Source: Halomonas sp. 7T (GTDB taxonomy: Bacteria > Pseudomonadota > Gammaproteobacteria > Pseudomonadales > Halomonadaceae). From it: a stretch of DNA of 64,000 bases. Positions within the stretch are counted from its first letter, which is position 1. The number at the start of each line of letters is the position of its first letter. A program made the translations under genes and the position numbers. The stretch spans positions 3,286,001-3,350,000 of the forward strand of contig NZ_CP087112.1 of assembly GCF_025643255.1 (NCBI RefSeq), read 5' to 3'. Under the pieces are notes generated by a model, which saw nothing but the letters and a program-made list of their open reading frames with translations, did no database searches and was not told the origin of the DNA. Positions 42,274 to 50,964 of this stretch are shown one piece after another.

Positions 42274-43464
42274 CTAAGTTTCTTTTCGGCGGCGTACCAG
42301 TAGCCAGTGGCTTATCAAAGCGAGCAGCCCCATCAGCCCGATCGTCAATGCCATGGTGCGCGAGCTGCCGTCGTGGAATTGCCCGACTAATCCACCTACT
42401 ATAGCGGCAATCGTCATCTGCAAGAAACCAAATAAAGAAGACGCCGCGCCTGCACACTGAGGGTTGGGTGCCAGCGCACCGGCCATTGTTTGCGGCATGA
42501 GAATACCTACCCCCAGCATAAACACCATATGCGGTCCCACTACCGCCCACGGGTGATGAACGCCCATGGCAGCTAAGCCCGCCATAACGACGCCTCCCGT
42601 TGCACAAACCACCGTTCCTAAAGTGATAAGGCGGTCACGCCCCAGGCGGTGGCTATACCGGCCGCTGACCAGTGTGCCGACGAAGAAACCCGCGACAATC
42701 AGCGTGAACAGCACGCCATACAACGTAGGGGCGACGCCCATGTACTCGATGAGCACAAACGATGAGCCAGAAAGGTACGCGAACAGCCCGGAAAAAGCGG
42801 CCGCGTTCACTAAGGTGTAGCCAAGAAAGGCACGTTGGCTCAGCAGCAGGCGAAAGTTTGCCAGTATGGTCGTTGGGTGAATCGACTGCCGCTGCTCTAT
42901 CGCCAGGGGTTCGGGCAGCATGAAAATGAGCACCGCCAGCATCACTGCCGCGTAGAGCGCCAGCACCACGAAGACTGATTCCCAGCCAAAAAACAGCAGT
43001 AACCCAGCGCCCACCACAGGCGCTAAGGCCGGGGCGAGCGCCATGGTGCTGGCCATATACGACAAGATACGCCCGGCTTCGATGGGGCCATGAATATCGC
43101 GCACCGCTGCGCGTGCTAGCACGGGGCCAGCTGCCCCACCAAAGGCCTGCAAAAAGCGGCCTACTAATAACCATTCGACATTCGGTGCCCAGGCGCAGAG
43201 TAGACTTGCCGCAAGAAACAGTGATAATCCTGCGATCATCACCGGCCGGCGTCCAAAGCGATCAGAGATCGGGCCACACAGCAATTGGGCCAGGGCGAAT
43301 CCAGCCATATAAAGGCTAAGGGTGAGCTGTATTCGGTCTGGGCCAGTGTTTAGTGCTTCTGCCATGGCGGGCATGGCGGGTAAGTACATATCCGTCGCCA
43401 GTGGGCCGAGCGCAGTCACCGCAGCTAGGGCCACGACGGTGGCGGTAGAGGGCAGCTTTAGCAC
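42274..43464 (-). CDS. Bcr/CflA-family MFS efflux transporter
   Basis: A 396-residue, twelve-helix major facilitator of the Bcr/CflA drug-resistance group. Family signs are GPLATDMYLPAMPAMAEALN (about 20-39) and the motif-A loop GPISDRFGRRPVMIAGL (about 63-79). The start is GTG with AAGGAG 7 bp upstream (43464). It is the last gene of the homogentisate run, 84 bp after maiA, and may export an aromatic compound or a toxic intermediate. That role is inferred from location only. Confidence 0.87.
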   Translation of the reverse strand: MLKLPSTATVVALAAVTALGPLATDMYLPAMPAMAEALNTGPDRIQLTLSLYMAGFALAQLLCGPISDRFGRRPVMIAGLSLFLAASLLCAWAPNVEWLLVGRFLQAFGGAAGPVLARAAVRDIHGPIEAGRILSYMASTMALAPALAPVVGAGLLLFFGWESVFVVLALYAAVMLAVLIFMLPEPLAIEQRQSIHPTTILANFRLLLSQRAFLGYTLVNAAAFSGLFAYLSGSSFVLIEYMGVAPTLYGVLFTLIVAGFFVGTLVSGRYSHRLGRDRLITLGTVVCATGGVVMAGLAAMGVHHPWAVVGPHMVFMLGVGILMPQTMAGALAPNPQCAGAASSLFGFLQMTIAAIVGGLVGQFHDGSSRTMALTIGLMGLLALISHWLLVRRRKET

Positions 43465-43493
43465 CCTTTCACTCCTTATGGTTAGACACGAGA

Positions 43494-43522
43494 CGGGCGC
43501 CTTCCCGATGGAAAGGCGCCCG
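43494..43522 (-). terminator. Hairpin between maiA and the MFS gene
   Basis: A 10-bp stem (CGGGCGCCTT with AAGGCGCCCG) and a 9-nt loop, 27 bp after the maiA stop. No T-run follows on the minus strand, so it may reduce read-through or stabilise the upstream mRNA end rather than fully terminate. Confidence 0.5.
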
Positions 43523-43548
43523 CTTATAGTTAGCGTGCTCAGTATAAC

Positions 43549-44193
43549 CTAGTTGGCGTCAGGCTGCGCTTCTGGGGCGGCTTTTGCAAAGGCTGGCAGT
43601 GACCGACAGTGGGCAGCGATACGCTGGATTGTCGGATACGCTGACATATCGCATTCAAAGCGTTCTGCGTTATACACCTGGGGAATCAAGCAGATATCCG
43701 CAAGCGTTGGTGTGTCGCCATGGCAAAAGTCACCGCTATTCATGTCAGTTGAGAGCGTTGTCTCCAATGCTGTGAAGCCCTCGGTAATCCAGTGGCGATA
43801 CCAGGCTAGCTTCGCCGCTTCATCCACCTCTAGCTCCCTGACGAGATACTTGAGCACCCGCAGGTTGTTGAGTGGGTGAATCTCGCAAGCCACCGACTGA
43901 GCAAGCGCACGAACTCTTGCGCGCGCTAACGCGTCAGCCGGCAGCAGTGCAGGCTCTGGGTGCGCCTCATCGAGATACTCACAGATTGCCAGCGACTGGT
44001 TAACCACGGTGCTATCGTCGAGCACTAGGCTAGGCACCATCCCCTGAGGGTTGCGCGCCAGCTGTTCGCCACCACGCTGCTCGCCTTTCACCAGATTAAC
44101 CGGGATTTGGTCATAGTCCAGGCCTTTCAGGTTCAAGGCGATGCGCACCCGGTAAGCAGCCGACGAGCGGAAATAGCCGTAAAGCGTCGTCAT
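43549..44193 (-). CDS. maiA: Maleylacetoacetate isomerase
   Basis: Zeta-class glutathione transferase that isomerises maleylacetoacetate to fumarylacetoacetate using glutathione, 214 residues. The diagnostic N-terminal motif SSAAYRVRIALNLKGL (about 10-25, the SSCxWRVRIAL-type zeta motif, with Ala for Cys) is clear, followed by VNLVKGEQ and NPQGMVPSLVLDD. The C-terminal helical domain has SVACEIHPLNNLRVL, also diagnostic. It lies 35 bp after fahA on the same strand. Loss of the zeta cysteine (SSAAYR) is seen in some bacterial enzymes and need not abolish activity. Confidence 0.94.
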   Translation of the reverse strand: MTTLYGYFRSSAAYRVRIALNLKGLDYDQIPVNLVKGEQRGGEQLARNPQGMVPSLVLDDSTVVNQSLAICEYLDEAHPEPALLPADALARARVRALAQSVACEIHPLNNLRVLKYLVRELEVDEAAKLAWYRHWITEGFTALETTLSTDMNSGDFCHGDTPTLADICLIPQVYNAERFECDMSAYPTIQRIAAHCRSLPAFAKAAPEAQPDAN

Positions 44194-44228
44194 GTTGCCT
44201 TTTCCTTATGTTGTCTTTCTGGTCTTGC

Positions 44229-45248
44229 TTATTTGGGCTGGTACTTCACGACTTGCTGATCGATGGTACCAAAGATGTTGTTGCCATCGCGGTCGAGCAT
44301 CTCGATGCGCACTCGGTCGCCAAAACGCATAAAAGGGGTTTTTACTTGGCCGTGGAGAATCTGCTCAACCATGCGTACTTCGGCCAAACAGCTATAGCCT
44401 ACGCCGCCGTCAGCCACTGGCTTTCCAGGACCGCCATCAGGGTCTGGGTTGGAAACAGTGCCCGAACCAATCACAGCGCCTGCGCCGAGAAAGCGAGTTT
44501 TCGCCGCATGGGCAACCAGCTGTGGGAAGCTGAAAATCATATCTGGCCCAGCTTCTGGCTCGCCAAACTTCTCATCATTTAGGTGCACGGTCAGCGGCAG
44601 GTGTACTTTTCCTTCTTGCCAAGCATCGCCCAGCTCATCCGGGGTCACCGCAATGGGCGAAAAAGAAGAGGCGGGCTTGGCTTGGAAAAAGCCGAAGCCC
44701 TTTGCGAGCTCACCTGGAATCAGGCCACGCAGGCTCACATCGTTAACCAGCATCACCAGCTTAATGTGCTTGGCGGCTTCCTCAGGGGTGACGGCCATCG
44801 GTACGTCATCGGTAATGACGGCGATTTCGCCCTCAAAATCAATACCATGCTCTTCGCTCACCGCTTCGATATCTTCGGTAGGTGCCAGGAAGCAGTCGCC
44901 ACCACCCTGGTACATGAGCGGATCAGTCCAAAAGGTTTCGGGCATCTCGGCATTACGTGCCTGGCGTACCAGTTGGACATGGTTTAGATAGGCGGAGCCA
45001 TCAGCCCACTGGTAGGCGCGCGGTAACGGGGAGTGCAGGGCACTCTGGTCAAGCGCAAAAGCACCTTCAGCGTCGCCACTGTTTAGTTGCGCATAGCGTG
45101 CTTCAAGCTGCGGGCTAACGGCTTCCCAGCTTTCAAGAGCCGACTGAAGTGTGGGCGCAATATCAGCAGCGCTTACCGCGCGGGAAAGGTCGCGAGAAAC
45201 AATGATGAGTTCTCCGTCGCGGCCCTTATTAAGTGTTGCAAGTTTCAT
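44229..45248 (-). CDS. fahA: Fumarylacetoacetate hydrolase (FAH family)
   Basis: Last enzyme of the homogentisate pathway: cleaves fumarylacetoacetate to fumarate and acetoacetate. It has 339 residues, the shorter bacterial type. The metal-binding core appears as DFEGEIAVIT (about 144-153), LVMLVNDVSLRG (about 171-182) and GSGTVSNPDPDGG. An AAGGA ribosome site precedes the ATG. It lies between hmgA (74 bp upstream) and maiA (35 bp downstream), which fixes its role. Confidence 0.93.
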   Translation of the reverse strand: MKLATLNKGRDGELIIVSRDLSRAVSAADIAPTLQSALESWEAVSPQLEARYAQLNSGDAEGAFALDQSALHSPLPRAYQWADGSAYLNHVQLVRQARNAEMPETFWTDPLMYQGGGDCFLAPTEDIEAVSEEHGIDFEGEIAVITDDVPMAVTPEEAAKHIKLVMLVNDVSLRGLIPGELAKGFGFFQAKPASSFSPIAVTPDELGDAWQEGKVHLPLTVHLNDEKFGEPEAGPDMIFSFPQLVAHAAKTRFLGAGAVIGSGTVSNPDPDGGPGKPVADGGVGYSCLAEVRMVEQILHGQVKTPFMRFGDRVRIEMLDRDGNNIFGTIDQQVVKYQPK

Positions 45249-45322
45249 GGTTATTCAATCCTTGTCGTCAGGGTGGGGCAGGCAAACCCCACTCGTCATA
45301 ATAGTGTTCGGGCTTGATAGTG

Positions 45323-46630
45323 TTAGGGCTTGTTTGGGTCGAAGTGCGAACGCAGCGTCGACCAAACATCCACATAGTCACGTTGGCGGAAGTCCGCCTC
45401 TAGTGCCGCAGGGGTCGGATGGAATAAGTAGCGGCTTTCAAACATGAAGGCCAGCGTGTCCCCTAGGAACTGAGGCTTCAGCTCAGCGTTGGAAGCTTTT
45501 TCAAAGGTTTCAGCATCCGGGCCATGGGGCGACATTGAGTTGTGCAGGCTGGCACCGCCTGGGGTGAAGCCTTCCGCTTTTGCATCGTACTCACCGTGGA
45601 TAAGCCCCATAAACTCGCTCATCAGGTTACGGTGGAACCAAGGCGGCCTAAAGGTGTTCTCGGCTACCATCCAGCGCGGTGGGAAGATAACAAAATCCAG
45701 ATTCGCCGTTCCCGGCGTATCGGAAGGTGACGTCAATACGGTAAAAATTGACGGGTCCGGATGGTCGAAGCTCACCGTATTGATGGTGTTAAAATTAGCG
45801 AGATTATATTTGTACGGTGCGCAGTTGCCGTGCCACGCCACCACATCTAACGGCGAATGGTTGAGTTTAGTTTCCCAGAAACGACCAGAGAACTTTGCGA
45901 CTAAGCGGTAGTCACCCTCTAGATATTCATAAGCCGCGACTGGGCTTTGGAAGTCACGCGGGTTTGCCAAACCATTCGCCCCAATGGGGCCGAGACCGGG
46001 TAGCTCTAACGGGCTGCCGTAGTTCTCGCAAATATACCCGCGTGCTGCGTCGACACCCTGCGCTTTACGCACTTGGAATTTCACGCCGCGGGGAATAACA
46101 GCAATTTCACCGTTATCAATCTCAAGTTCACCAAACTCGGTGCGCAGACGAATAGCACCCAACTGCGGAACGAAGAGCAGTTCGCCATCTGCGTTGTAGA
46201 AAAAACGCTCGGTCATGTCTTCATTGAACGTATAAACATGTACGCCCACGCCAGCTTGGGTGCCTGCATCTCCGTTGACCGCAATGGTGAATAAACCATC
46301 AATAAAGTCAGTCGGTGCATCCGGTATTGCAACGGGGTCCCAACGCATTTGGTTAGGGTCGGCTGCTGGGCGCTCTAATGGGGCGGTGTGTACGTTGTTA
46401 TTTTCTAGTGGCTGGTAAGCACTTTGAACCACCGAAGGGCGAATGCGGTAAAGCCAGCTACGGAAGTTCTGATGACGCGGTGCTGTAAATGCGGAGCCAG
46501 TAAGCTGTTCTGCATATAAACCGTAAGCGCACTTTTGCGGTGAGTTTTGCCCAATCGGTAGTGCCCCTGGCAGCGCTTCGGTTGAAAAGTGGTTATGAAA
46601 GCCGTTTTGATACTTTAATTGTTCAGTCAT
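45323..46630 (-). CDS. hmgA: Homogentisate 1,2-dioxygenase
   Basis: Iron-dependent ring-cleaving dioxygenase converting homogentisate to maleylacetoacetate, 435 residues, the usual bacterial length. It has typical N-terminal [18 protein letters not shown] (about 8-25) and the C-terminal active-site region [16 protein letters not shown] followed by [15 protein letters not shown], which carries the conserved histidines and glutamate. The CAGGAA ribosome site is well placed. It begins 66 bp after the DUF2783 gene with no terminator between, so the upstream monooxygenase and the hmg genes are probably one operon. Confidence 0.97.
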   Translation of the reverse strand: MTEQLKYQNGFHNHFSTEALPGALPIGQNSPQKCAYGLYAEQLTGSAFTAPRHQNFRSWLYRIRPSVVQSAYQPLENNNVHTAPLERPAADPNQMRWDPVAIPDAPTDFIDGLFTIAVNGDAGTQAGVGVHVYTFNEDMTERFFYNADGELLFVPQLGAIRLRTEFGELEIDNGEIAVIPRGVKFQVRKAQGVDAARGYICENYGSPLELPGLGPIGANGLANPRDFQSPVAAYEYLEGDYRLVAKFSGRFWETKLNHSPLDVVAWHGNCAPYKYNLANFNTINTVSFDHPDPSIFTVLTSPSDTPGTANLDFVIFPPRWMVAENTFRPPWFHRNLMSEFMGLIHGEYDAKAEGFTPGGASLHNSMSPHGPDAETFEKASNAELKPQFLGDTLAFMFESRYLFHPTPAALEADFRQRDYVDVWSTLRSHFDPNKP

Positions 46631-46696
46631 TGTTAATTCCTGCTTTATTTGAACGTTATTTTAATAAACCTGCCTTTTTATAAACCTAAGGCGCGG

Positions 46697-46897
46697 CTAT
46701 TGATCGCCATCACCCACCGCATAGGACATCGCTTCTTCCAGCACCGCCTGGTCGCCGATGTGGTTAGCCAGTAGCAAAATCAAGCGCGCATTGATGCGTT
46801 CGCTGTCGGCTTCGCTGCGGTCGCGGTGTAGAGCGGTGAGTGCCGCGTAAAAAGCATCCGGGTCAGTAAAGTTGGGATTTAATTCAAGCCTTGGCAT
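46697..46897 (-). CDS. DUF2783 small protein, MhaB-like coupling subunit (module B)
   Basis: A 66-residue protein. The frame runs to 46936, but ATG 46897 has an AGGAG ribosome site (46905-46909) and gives the DUF2783 start MPRLELNPNFTDPDAFY. The core ARLILLLANHIGDQAVLEEAM is the family signature. Its start overlaps the end of the monooxygenase gene by 14 bp. In P. putida U the similarly small MhaB is required with flavoprotein MhaA to hydroxylate 3-hydroxyphenylacetate to homogentisate; the neighbouring hmgA supports the same role here. Confidence 0.75.
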   Translation of the reverse strand: MPRLELNPNFTDPDAFYAALTALHRDRSEADSERINARLILLLANHIGDQAVLEEAMSYAVGDGDQ

Positions 46898-48614
46898 GGC
46901 AACGCTCCTGAAAGGTAGTGTCAGCGGTACCCGCAAGATAAACGCCCAGCGCGCGGTCTAATGCGTCTTCAACCTGGTGGGCAGTGACGGCGTGCCAGCG
47001 AGCAGTAACGTGCTGGTCAGGACGGATAAGGTATCCAGCCCCTGCTTTCAGGCCGTATCGCTGGGTGACGAGTTCTTCAACATCGTCCACCACGGTGGTG
47101 CGTGGTAGCGTGCTAAGCACCTGCGGCGTGGAGCCAACGATCACTAGGCTGATATCGGGGCGACGCTCTAGCAGAGTATCCAGGTCGTTCAACAAAGTAG
47201 CAGCGTATTGTTCATCAACGCGGCCATCGAGTAGCAGTGTAAACCCATTGCCAAACTGGTTGAGCAGCCAAGCGCTCTCTTCGCCTATTTGAATAGGAGC
47301 GTCTTTAATGGGACTGCCAGGGCGCAGCTCGCTTGGGCCACCGTCCACATCGGGCGTATTGAGCGGTGAGTGGTCATAGCGACACGGCATAGAGAGGCGG
47401 CCGCTGTTGACCAGGCTGCGTGCAAAGGGGTGTTTCTCGGCTAGTTCCAGCGTCACATCGCGGAACACGTGGCTGATGTGGCTCTTTGGGGTAATAAAGT
47501 CGGTGGCGCGGGTAGAGTTAAGAAGGTTTTCTGCCGCGCCGTGCTGGCGCTCAGTGTTATAGGTGGTCAAAAGCGATGCTGGCGCTTGCTGTTTGAGCAC
47601 TCGAGCAAGCTTCCAAGCCAGGTTATCCACGCCTTGCAGAGCGCCGTTGGCACCCCGGGCACCGAAGGGGGAAACCTGATGAGCCGCGTCGCCCATAAAT
47701 ATCACGCTGTTGTGAATAAAGTTATCCATCTTTCGGCAGCGGAAGGTGTAGACGCTGGCCCACTCAAGCTCGAACTCCACGTCTGGTCCAAGCATGGCTT
47801 GTACCCGTGGGCGAATGTTCTCTTCTTTTTTCTCTTCTTCCGGGTCAGCGTCCCAGCCCAGCTGGAAGTCGATACGCCACACATTATCGGGTTCTTTGTG
47901 CAGCAACACCGATTGATTGGGGTGGAAGGGTGGGTCAAACCAAAACCAGCGCTCTGTAGGGAAGTCTGCCTTCATCACCACATCGGCAATCAAGAAGCGG
48001 TCTTGGAATACCTGGCCTTTGCACTCAAGGCCCAACATGTCGCGGATTCGGCTGTTAGCGCCATCCGAAACAAGAAGATAGTCACAGGTCAGCTGATAAT
48101 CACCATCTTGAGTGGCGACTTTAATGGCGGTACGTTCTGGCTGAGCATCAACCTTGATAACGTCGTGTTTCCAGCGCAGGTCAATTTGTTCAGCAAAGTC
48201 GTGAGTTCGATTGACCAAAAACTCTTCAAAGTAATACTGCTGTAAATTAATAAAGGCCGGAATACGATGGCCGTCCTCGGGTAGCAGGTTGAAGTCGTAG
48301 ACTTCGCGGTCTTGGAAGAAGACGCGACCGTGCTGCCAAGTGACGCCTTTTTCAAGCATCGGCTCGACGCAGCCCAGGCGGTCTACAATTTCCAGTGAAC
48401 GCTTGGCAAAGCACAGCGCCCGGGAGCCCACGCTAACGGTGTTGTTGTCGTCAAGGACAATGGAGTGAATGCCCTGCTTAGCTAAATCAATAGCGGCGGC
48501 AAGGCCGCTGGGCCCGGCACCGACAATTACCACCGGGCAATGGCGCATTTCTTGTGCATCGAGTTCAGGCGGGCGTCGGTAAGGATAGACAGGATTTTTA
48601 TAGGTAGTTGGCAT
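46884..48614 (-). CDS. FAD-dependent aromatic hydroxylase, MhaA-like (module B)
   Basis: A 576-residue flavoprotein hydroxylase of the PHBH/MhpA class. FAD fold VVIVGAGPSGLAAAIDLAKQ (about 28-47), GD motif FMGDAAHQVSPFGARGANGA (about 325-344) and a C-terminal thioredoxin-like domain (about 430-570). A GGGGAG ribosome site precedes the ATG. The gene is followed by a DUF2783 gene and then hmgA, fahA and maiA. This order and size fit the 3-hydroxyphenylacetate 6-hydroxylase MhaA of P. putida U, which produces homogentisate. A related hydroxylase of another meta-hydroxylated arylalkanoate remains possible. Confidence 0.82.
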   Translation of the reverse strand: MPTTYKNPVYPYRRPPELDAQEMRHCPVVIVGAGPSGLAAAIDLAKQGIHSIVLDDNNTVSVGSRALCFAKRSLEIVDRLGCVEPMLEKGVTWQHGRVFFQDREVYDFNLLPEDGHRIPAFINLQQYYFEEFLVNRTHDFAEQIDLRWKHDVIKVDAQPERTAIKVATQDGDYQLTCDYLLVSDGANSRIRDMLGLECKGQVFQDRFLIADVVMKADFPTERWFWFDPPFHPNQSVLLHKEPDNVWRIDFQLGWDADPEEEKKEENIRPRVQAMLGPDVEFELEWASVYTFRCRKMDNFIHNSVIFMGDAAHQVSPFGARGANGALQGVDNLAWKLARVLKQQAPASLLTTYNTERQHGAAENLLNSTRATDFITPKSHISHVFRDVTLELAEKHPFARSLVNSGRLSMPCRYDHSPLNTPDVDGGPSELRPGSPIKDAPIQIGEESAWLLNQFGNGFTLLLDGRVDEQYAATLLNDLDTLLERRPDISLVIVGSTPQVLSTLPRTTVVDDVEELVTQRYGLKAGAGYLIRPDQHVTARWHAVTAHQVEDALDRALGVYLAGTADTTFQERCHAKA

Positions 48615-48628
48615 CTATTGCTCCCCTG

Positions 48629-48657
48629 CAGCGTCAGGTGCAAGGCACCCGACGCTG
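48629..48657 (-). other. Stable hairpin between the MBL and monooxygenase genes
   Basis: A stem of CAGCGTC/GACGCTG plus GGTGC/GCACC with an AAG loop and single-base bulges, in the 76-bp gap. No T-run follows on the minus strand. It may be an mRNA processing or stability element separating expression of the MBL gene from the catabolic genes. Confidence 0.5.
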
Positions 48658-48690
48658 GGCGTGATCAGTGGGTGTCACTCATTAAGGCAC

Positions 48691-49659
48691 TTACTGATTT
48701 TCGACAGCATCCTGCAGCGAATGCCACATCGCGGTATCGCGTTCTGCCGTCCAAATGCGGGGGTCTGGGTATTCGCCGCCGGCTTCGTCATAGCAGCGAG
48801 TAATATCGAAAGGCACGCAGTGATCGAAGATGACCCAGTGGCCATACTTCGGCTTCAGTAATGCGTACGTTTCTGCGTAGCACTCGGAGAGCGATTTGCC
48901 CGCTGCCTTGCCGGCTTTGACGCTGCCGTACATATCGTTCAAGAAGTCGCGGGTGCCTTGAATGGCTTCCTGGCACTGTTCGGCAGTTTGCAGCGCATCG
49001 CCGCGACCGGGCACCAGCTTTTGAGGCTGCATGGCTTGCAGGCGGTCAAGCGTGGCCGGCCAGTACTCGTGGTAAGCGTCACCGGTATAAGGAGTGGCAC
49101 CATACTCAACGAGGTCACCGGCAAACATGATTTTTTCTTTCGGTAACCAGACGATGGTGTCGCCCTTGGTGTGACCACGGCCCAAGTGGATGATCTGTAC
49201 CTCGCGCTCACCCATGAAGACGGTTAGTTTTTCCTGGAAGACGATGGTTGGCCAAGTCAAACCAGGGACCGAATCGACGCCTTTAAACAGGCGCGGGAAG
49301 CGACCAACTTCTGATTCATAGTCTTGCTGGCCACGCTCTACAATCAGATCGTAGGTGTTCTGGCTGGCGTAGATATTCTCAGCATCGTACGCCGAAGCGC
49401 CAAGAACACGCACCGCGTGGTAGTGGCTCATGACCACATGTTTAATCGGCAGGTCAGTCACCTCGCGGATACGGCGGATGACATCCTGAGCCATGATGGG
49501 CGTTGCCTGGGTGTCGATAACCATTACGCTGTCATCGCCAATCACGATGCCGGTGTTGGGGTCGCCTTCAGCCGTGTAAGCGTAGAGCCCTTCTGCCAGC
49601 TTGGTGAAACTGATCTGTTTCTCTTCGGTATCGGCATGGGATGCGAATTTCTTGCTCAT
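48691..49659 (-). CDS. MBL-fold hydrolase-like protein with degenerate metal motif
   Basis: A 322-residue metallo-beta-lactamase-fold protein with no signal peptide. The usual HxHxDH motif reads HYHAVR (79-84): His79 and His81 are kept, but Asp83 and His84 are replaced by Val and Arg. Later ligands GRGHTKGD (His163) and AGDLV (Asp182) are present. I recall the same HYHAVRVLGA form in other proteobacterial members, so it may define a subfamily with one metal rather than a dead enzyme. It is the first gene of the probable MBL-hydroxylase-hmg operon; a thioesterase or lactonase-like role is only a guess. Confidence 0.82.
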   Translation of the reverse strand: MSKKFASHADTEEKQISFTKLAEGLYAYTAEGDPNTGIVIGDDSVMVIDTQATPIMAQDVIRRIREVTDLPIKHVVMSHYHAVRVLGASAYDAENIYASQNTYDLIVERGQQDYESEVGRFPRLFKGVDSVPGLTWPTIVFQEKLTVFMGEREVQIIHLGRGHTKGDTIVWLPKEKIMFAGDLVEYGATPYTGDAYHEYWPATLDRLQAMQPQKLVPGRGDALQTAEQCQEAIQGTRDFLNDMYGSVKAGKAAGKSLSECYAETYALLKPKYGHWVIFDHCVPFDITRCYDEAGGEYPDPRIWTAERDTAMWHSLQDAVENQ

Positions 49660-49709
49660 GGTATCTCCGGTGCTATCAGGGTGATTCAGATCGTTGTATG
49701 TCAGGAGGA

Positions 49710-49727
49710 TAGTTTCTTATGAAACTA
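49710..49727. promoter_or_regulatory. 18-bp palindrome upstream of the MBL gene, probable MarR site
   Basis: TAGTTTCTTATGAAACTA has perfect 7-bp arms and a 4-bp centre, 51 bp upstream of the MBL start. Size and symmetry suit a MarR dimer, and the divergent MarR gene begins about 390 bp away. A second short palindrome CAGCATGCTG is at 49734-49743. The remainder of the 455-bp gap (49660-50114) is A/T-rich and holds no gene I can support. Confidence 0.55.
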
Positions 49728-50114
49728 AATGTCCAGCATGCTGTAAGATCGTTAGGTTGTGTGCTGCAAGTTATTCGCAATAAATCTCAAATAAACAGCA
49801 ATTTATTGCAAAATAAGACCTAGGTCTAATAAACAAAATCTTTAAATTAGTTGCAAGAGAGATCATATGGCGGCAGTGTTTCATTTAGTATTAGTTTTAT
49901 AGAGGCTTGCTAATTTAACGATAAATAATGTCAGTGGCGTTTTTAGATGTGTTTGCCGTTATTTCGCCACTATTTCCGTCATTATGTCGCCAGGGGATCT
50001 TTCGAAAGGTGGGCTTAGTGTGTAATAGGTGCGTTGCTGGTGCTCATATTCCCAGCTATCGTGCTGTATTTTTGTTACTCCCCACCGATAAATGACGGCT
50101 CTAGGAGAAACACC

Positions 50115-50603
50115 ATGACGATGGATAAAGCGGGCAGCGAGTCATCCTCTCAATCTTCGGCCAGGGCAGAGTTAGACCTTAATCAGTTTCTACCCTATCA
50201 ACTGAATCGCTTAGCAGATCGGATCAGCCAAGCGCTTGAGGCACTTTATGCTGAGTCTTATCAGCTCAATATCGCGCAATGGCGCGTGCTTGCGTGGCTC
50301 AGCCACTGCGATGATCTAACGGCAAAGAAGGTCTGTGCCTATACCAATATGGATAAGGCGCGCGTGTCTCGGGCTATTCAGTCGCTAGAAGAGCGTGGGC
50401 TAATCAACCGTACGCCCTCACAGCAGGATCAGCGGTTACATGACTTACAACTAACGACAGCCGGACAAGCGTTACTCAATAAGCTAGTGCCCGAAGCCCA
50501 GGCGTGGGAAGCCGAACTAGTGTCGACCCTGAGCGTTGGTGAATACCGTGACCTACTTAATACAATGCGTAAGCTTGAACGGCAGTTAGAGAGGATCGGC
50601 TAA
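50115..50603 (+). CDS. MarR-family transcriptional regulator
   Basis: A 162-residue MarR regulator. The frame runs from 50034, but ATG 50115 follows AGGAGA (50103-50108) and is chosen. The winged helix (about 50-110) contains TAKKVCAYTNMDKARVSRAI and the wing region RTPSQQDQRLHDLQLT, with the DxR motif (DQR). It is divergent from the MBL-hydroxylase-hmg run and upstream of TRAP system 3. MarR proteins often release DNA on binding aromatic acids, so it is the best candidate controller of both flanking units. Confidence 0.9.
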   Translation: MTMDKAGSESSSQSSARAELDLNQFLPYQLNRLADRISQALEALYAESYQLNIAQWRVLAWLSHCDDLTAKKVCAYTNMDKARVSRAIQSLEERGLINRTPSQQDQRLHDLQLTTAGQALLNKLVPEAQAWEAELVSTLSVGEYRDLLNTMRKLERQLERIG

Positions 50604-50807
50604 AGCACATATGCACAGCTCTCTTGGTTTTCTATGCCAGTTATCACGCTGTTTTCGATTGTGGCGTGTCGCTTATGGGCTTTTGGAAATAAATTGTGTA
50701 ACAAAAAAGGTGAGTTAGAAAAGTGATCGATAGCCACAATGATGAATTGCTAAAAGGCGAATTGATTTTAGGTAAGTATTTGTAATTTAAAATAATAATT
50801 TATCACT

Positions 50808-50927
50808 ATACTTAAGTATCATCATCTATTAGTCGATGGGTCGTTGCGCGATCCACGTTTCTGCAGGCATTGTGATAAGTAACGTGATTCGAGTATTTTT
50901 TTTATTATAAAAATAAGGTATCACGTT
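50808..50927 (+). promoter_or_regulatory. Regulatory region of TRAP system 3 with palindromes
   Basis: ATACTTAAGTAT (50808-50819) is a perfect 12-bp palindrome. Its ACTTAAGTAT part recurs about 160 bp before the paralogous orphan dctP gene. AACGTGAT (50881-50888) and ATCACGTT (50920-50927) form an inverted repeat with a 31-bp A/T-rich centre that may hold the promoter. No gene is seen in the 361-bp gap. Confidence 0.45.
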
Positions 50928-50964
50928 TTGCGCTCCCAGTTCGCGACGACCAGAGGAAAGACAA

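Noticed and set aside
47469..48245. A 258-codon frame antisense to the MhaA-like gene
   Set aside because: It lies wholly opposite a clear flavoprotein gene, has no domain resemblance, and is typical of antisense open frames in GC-rich DNA.
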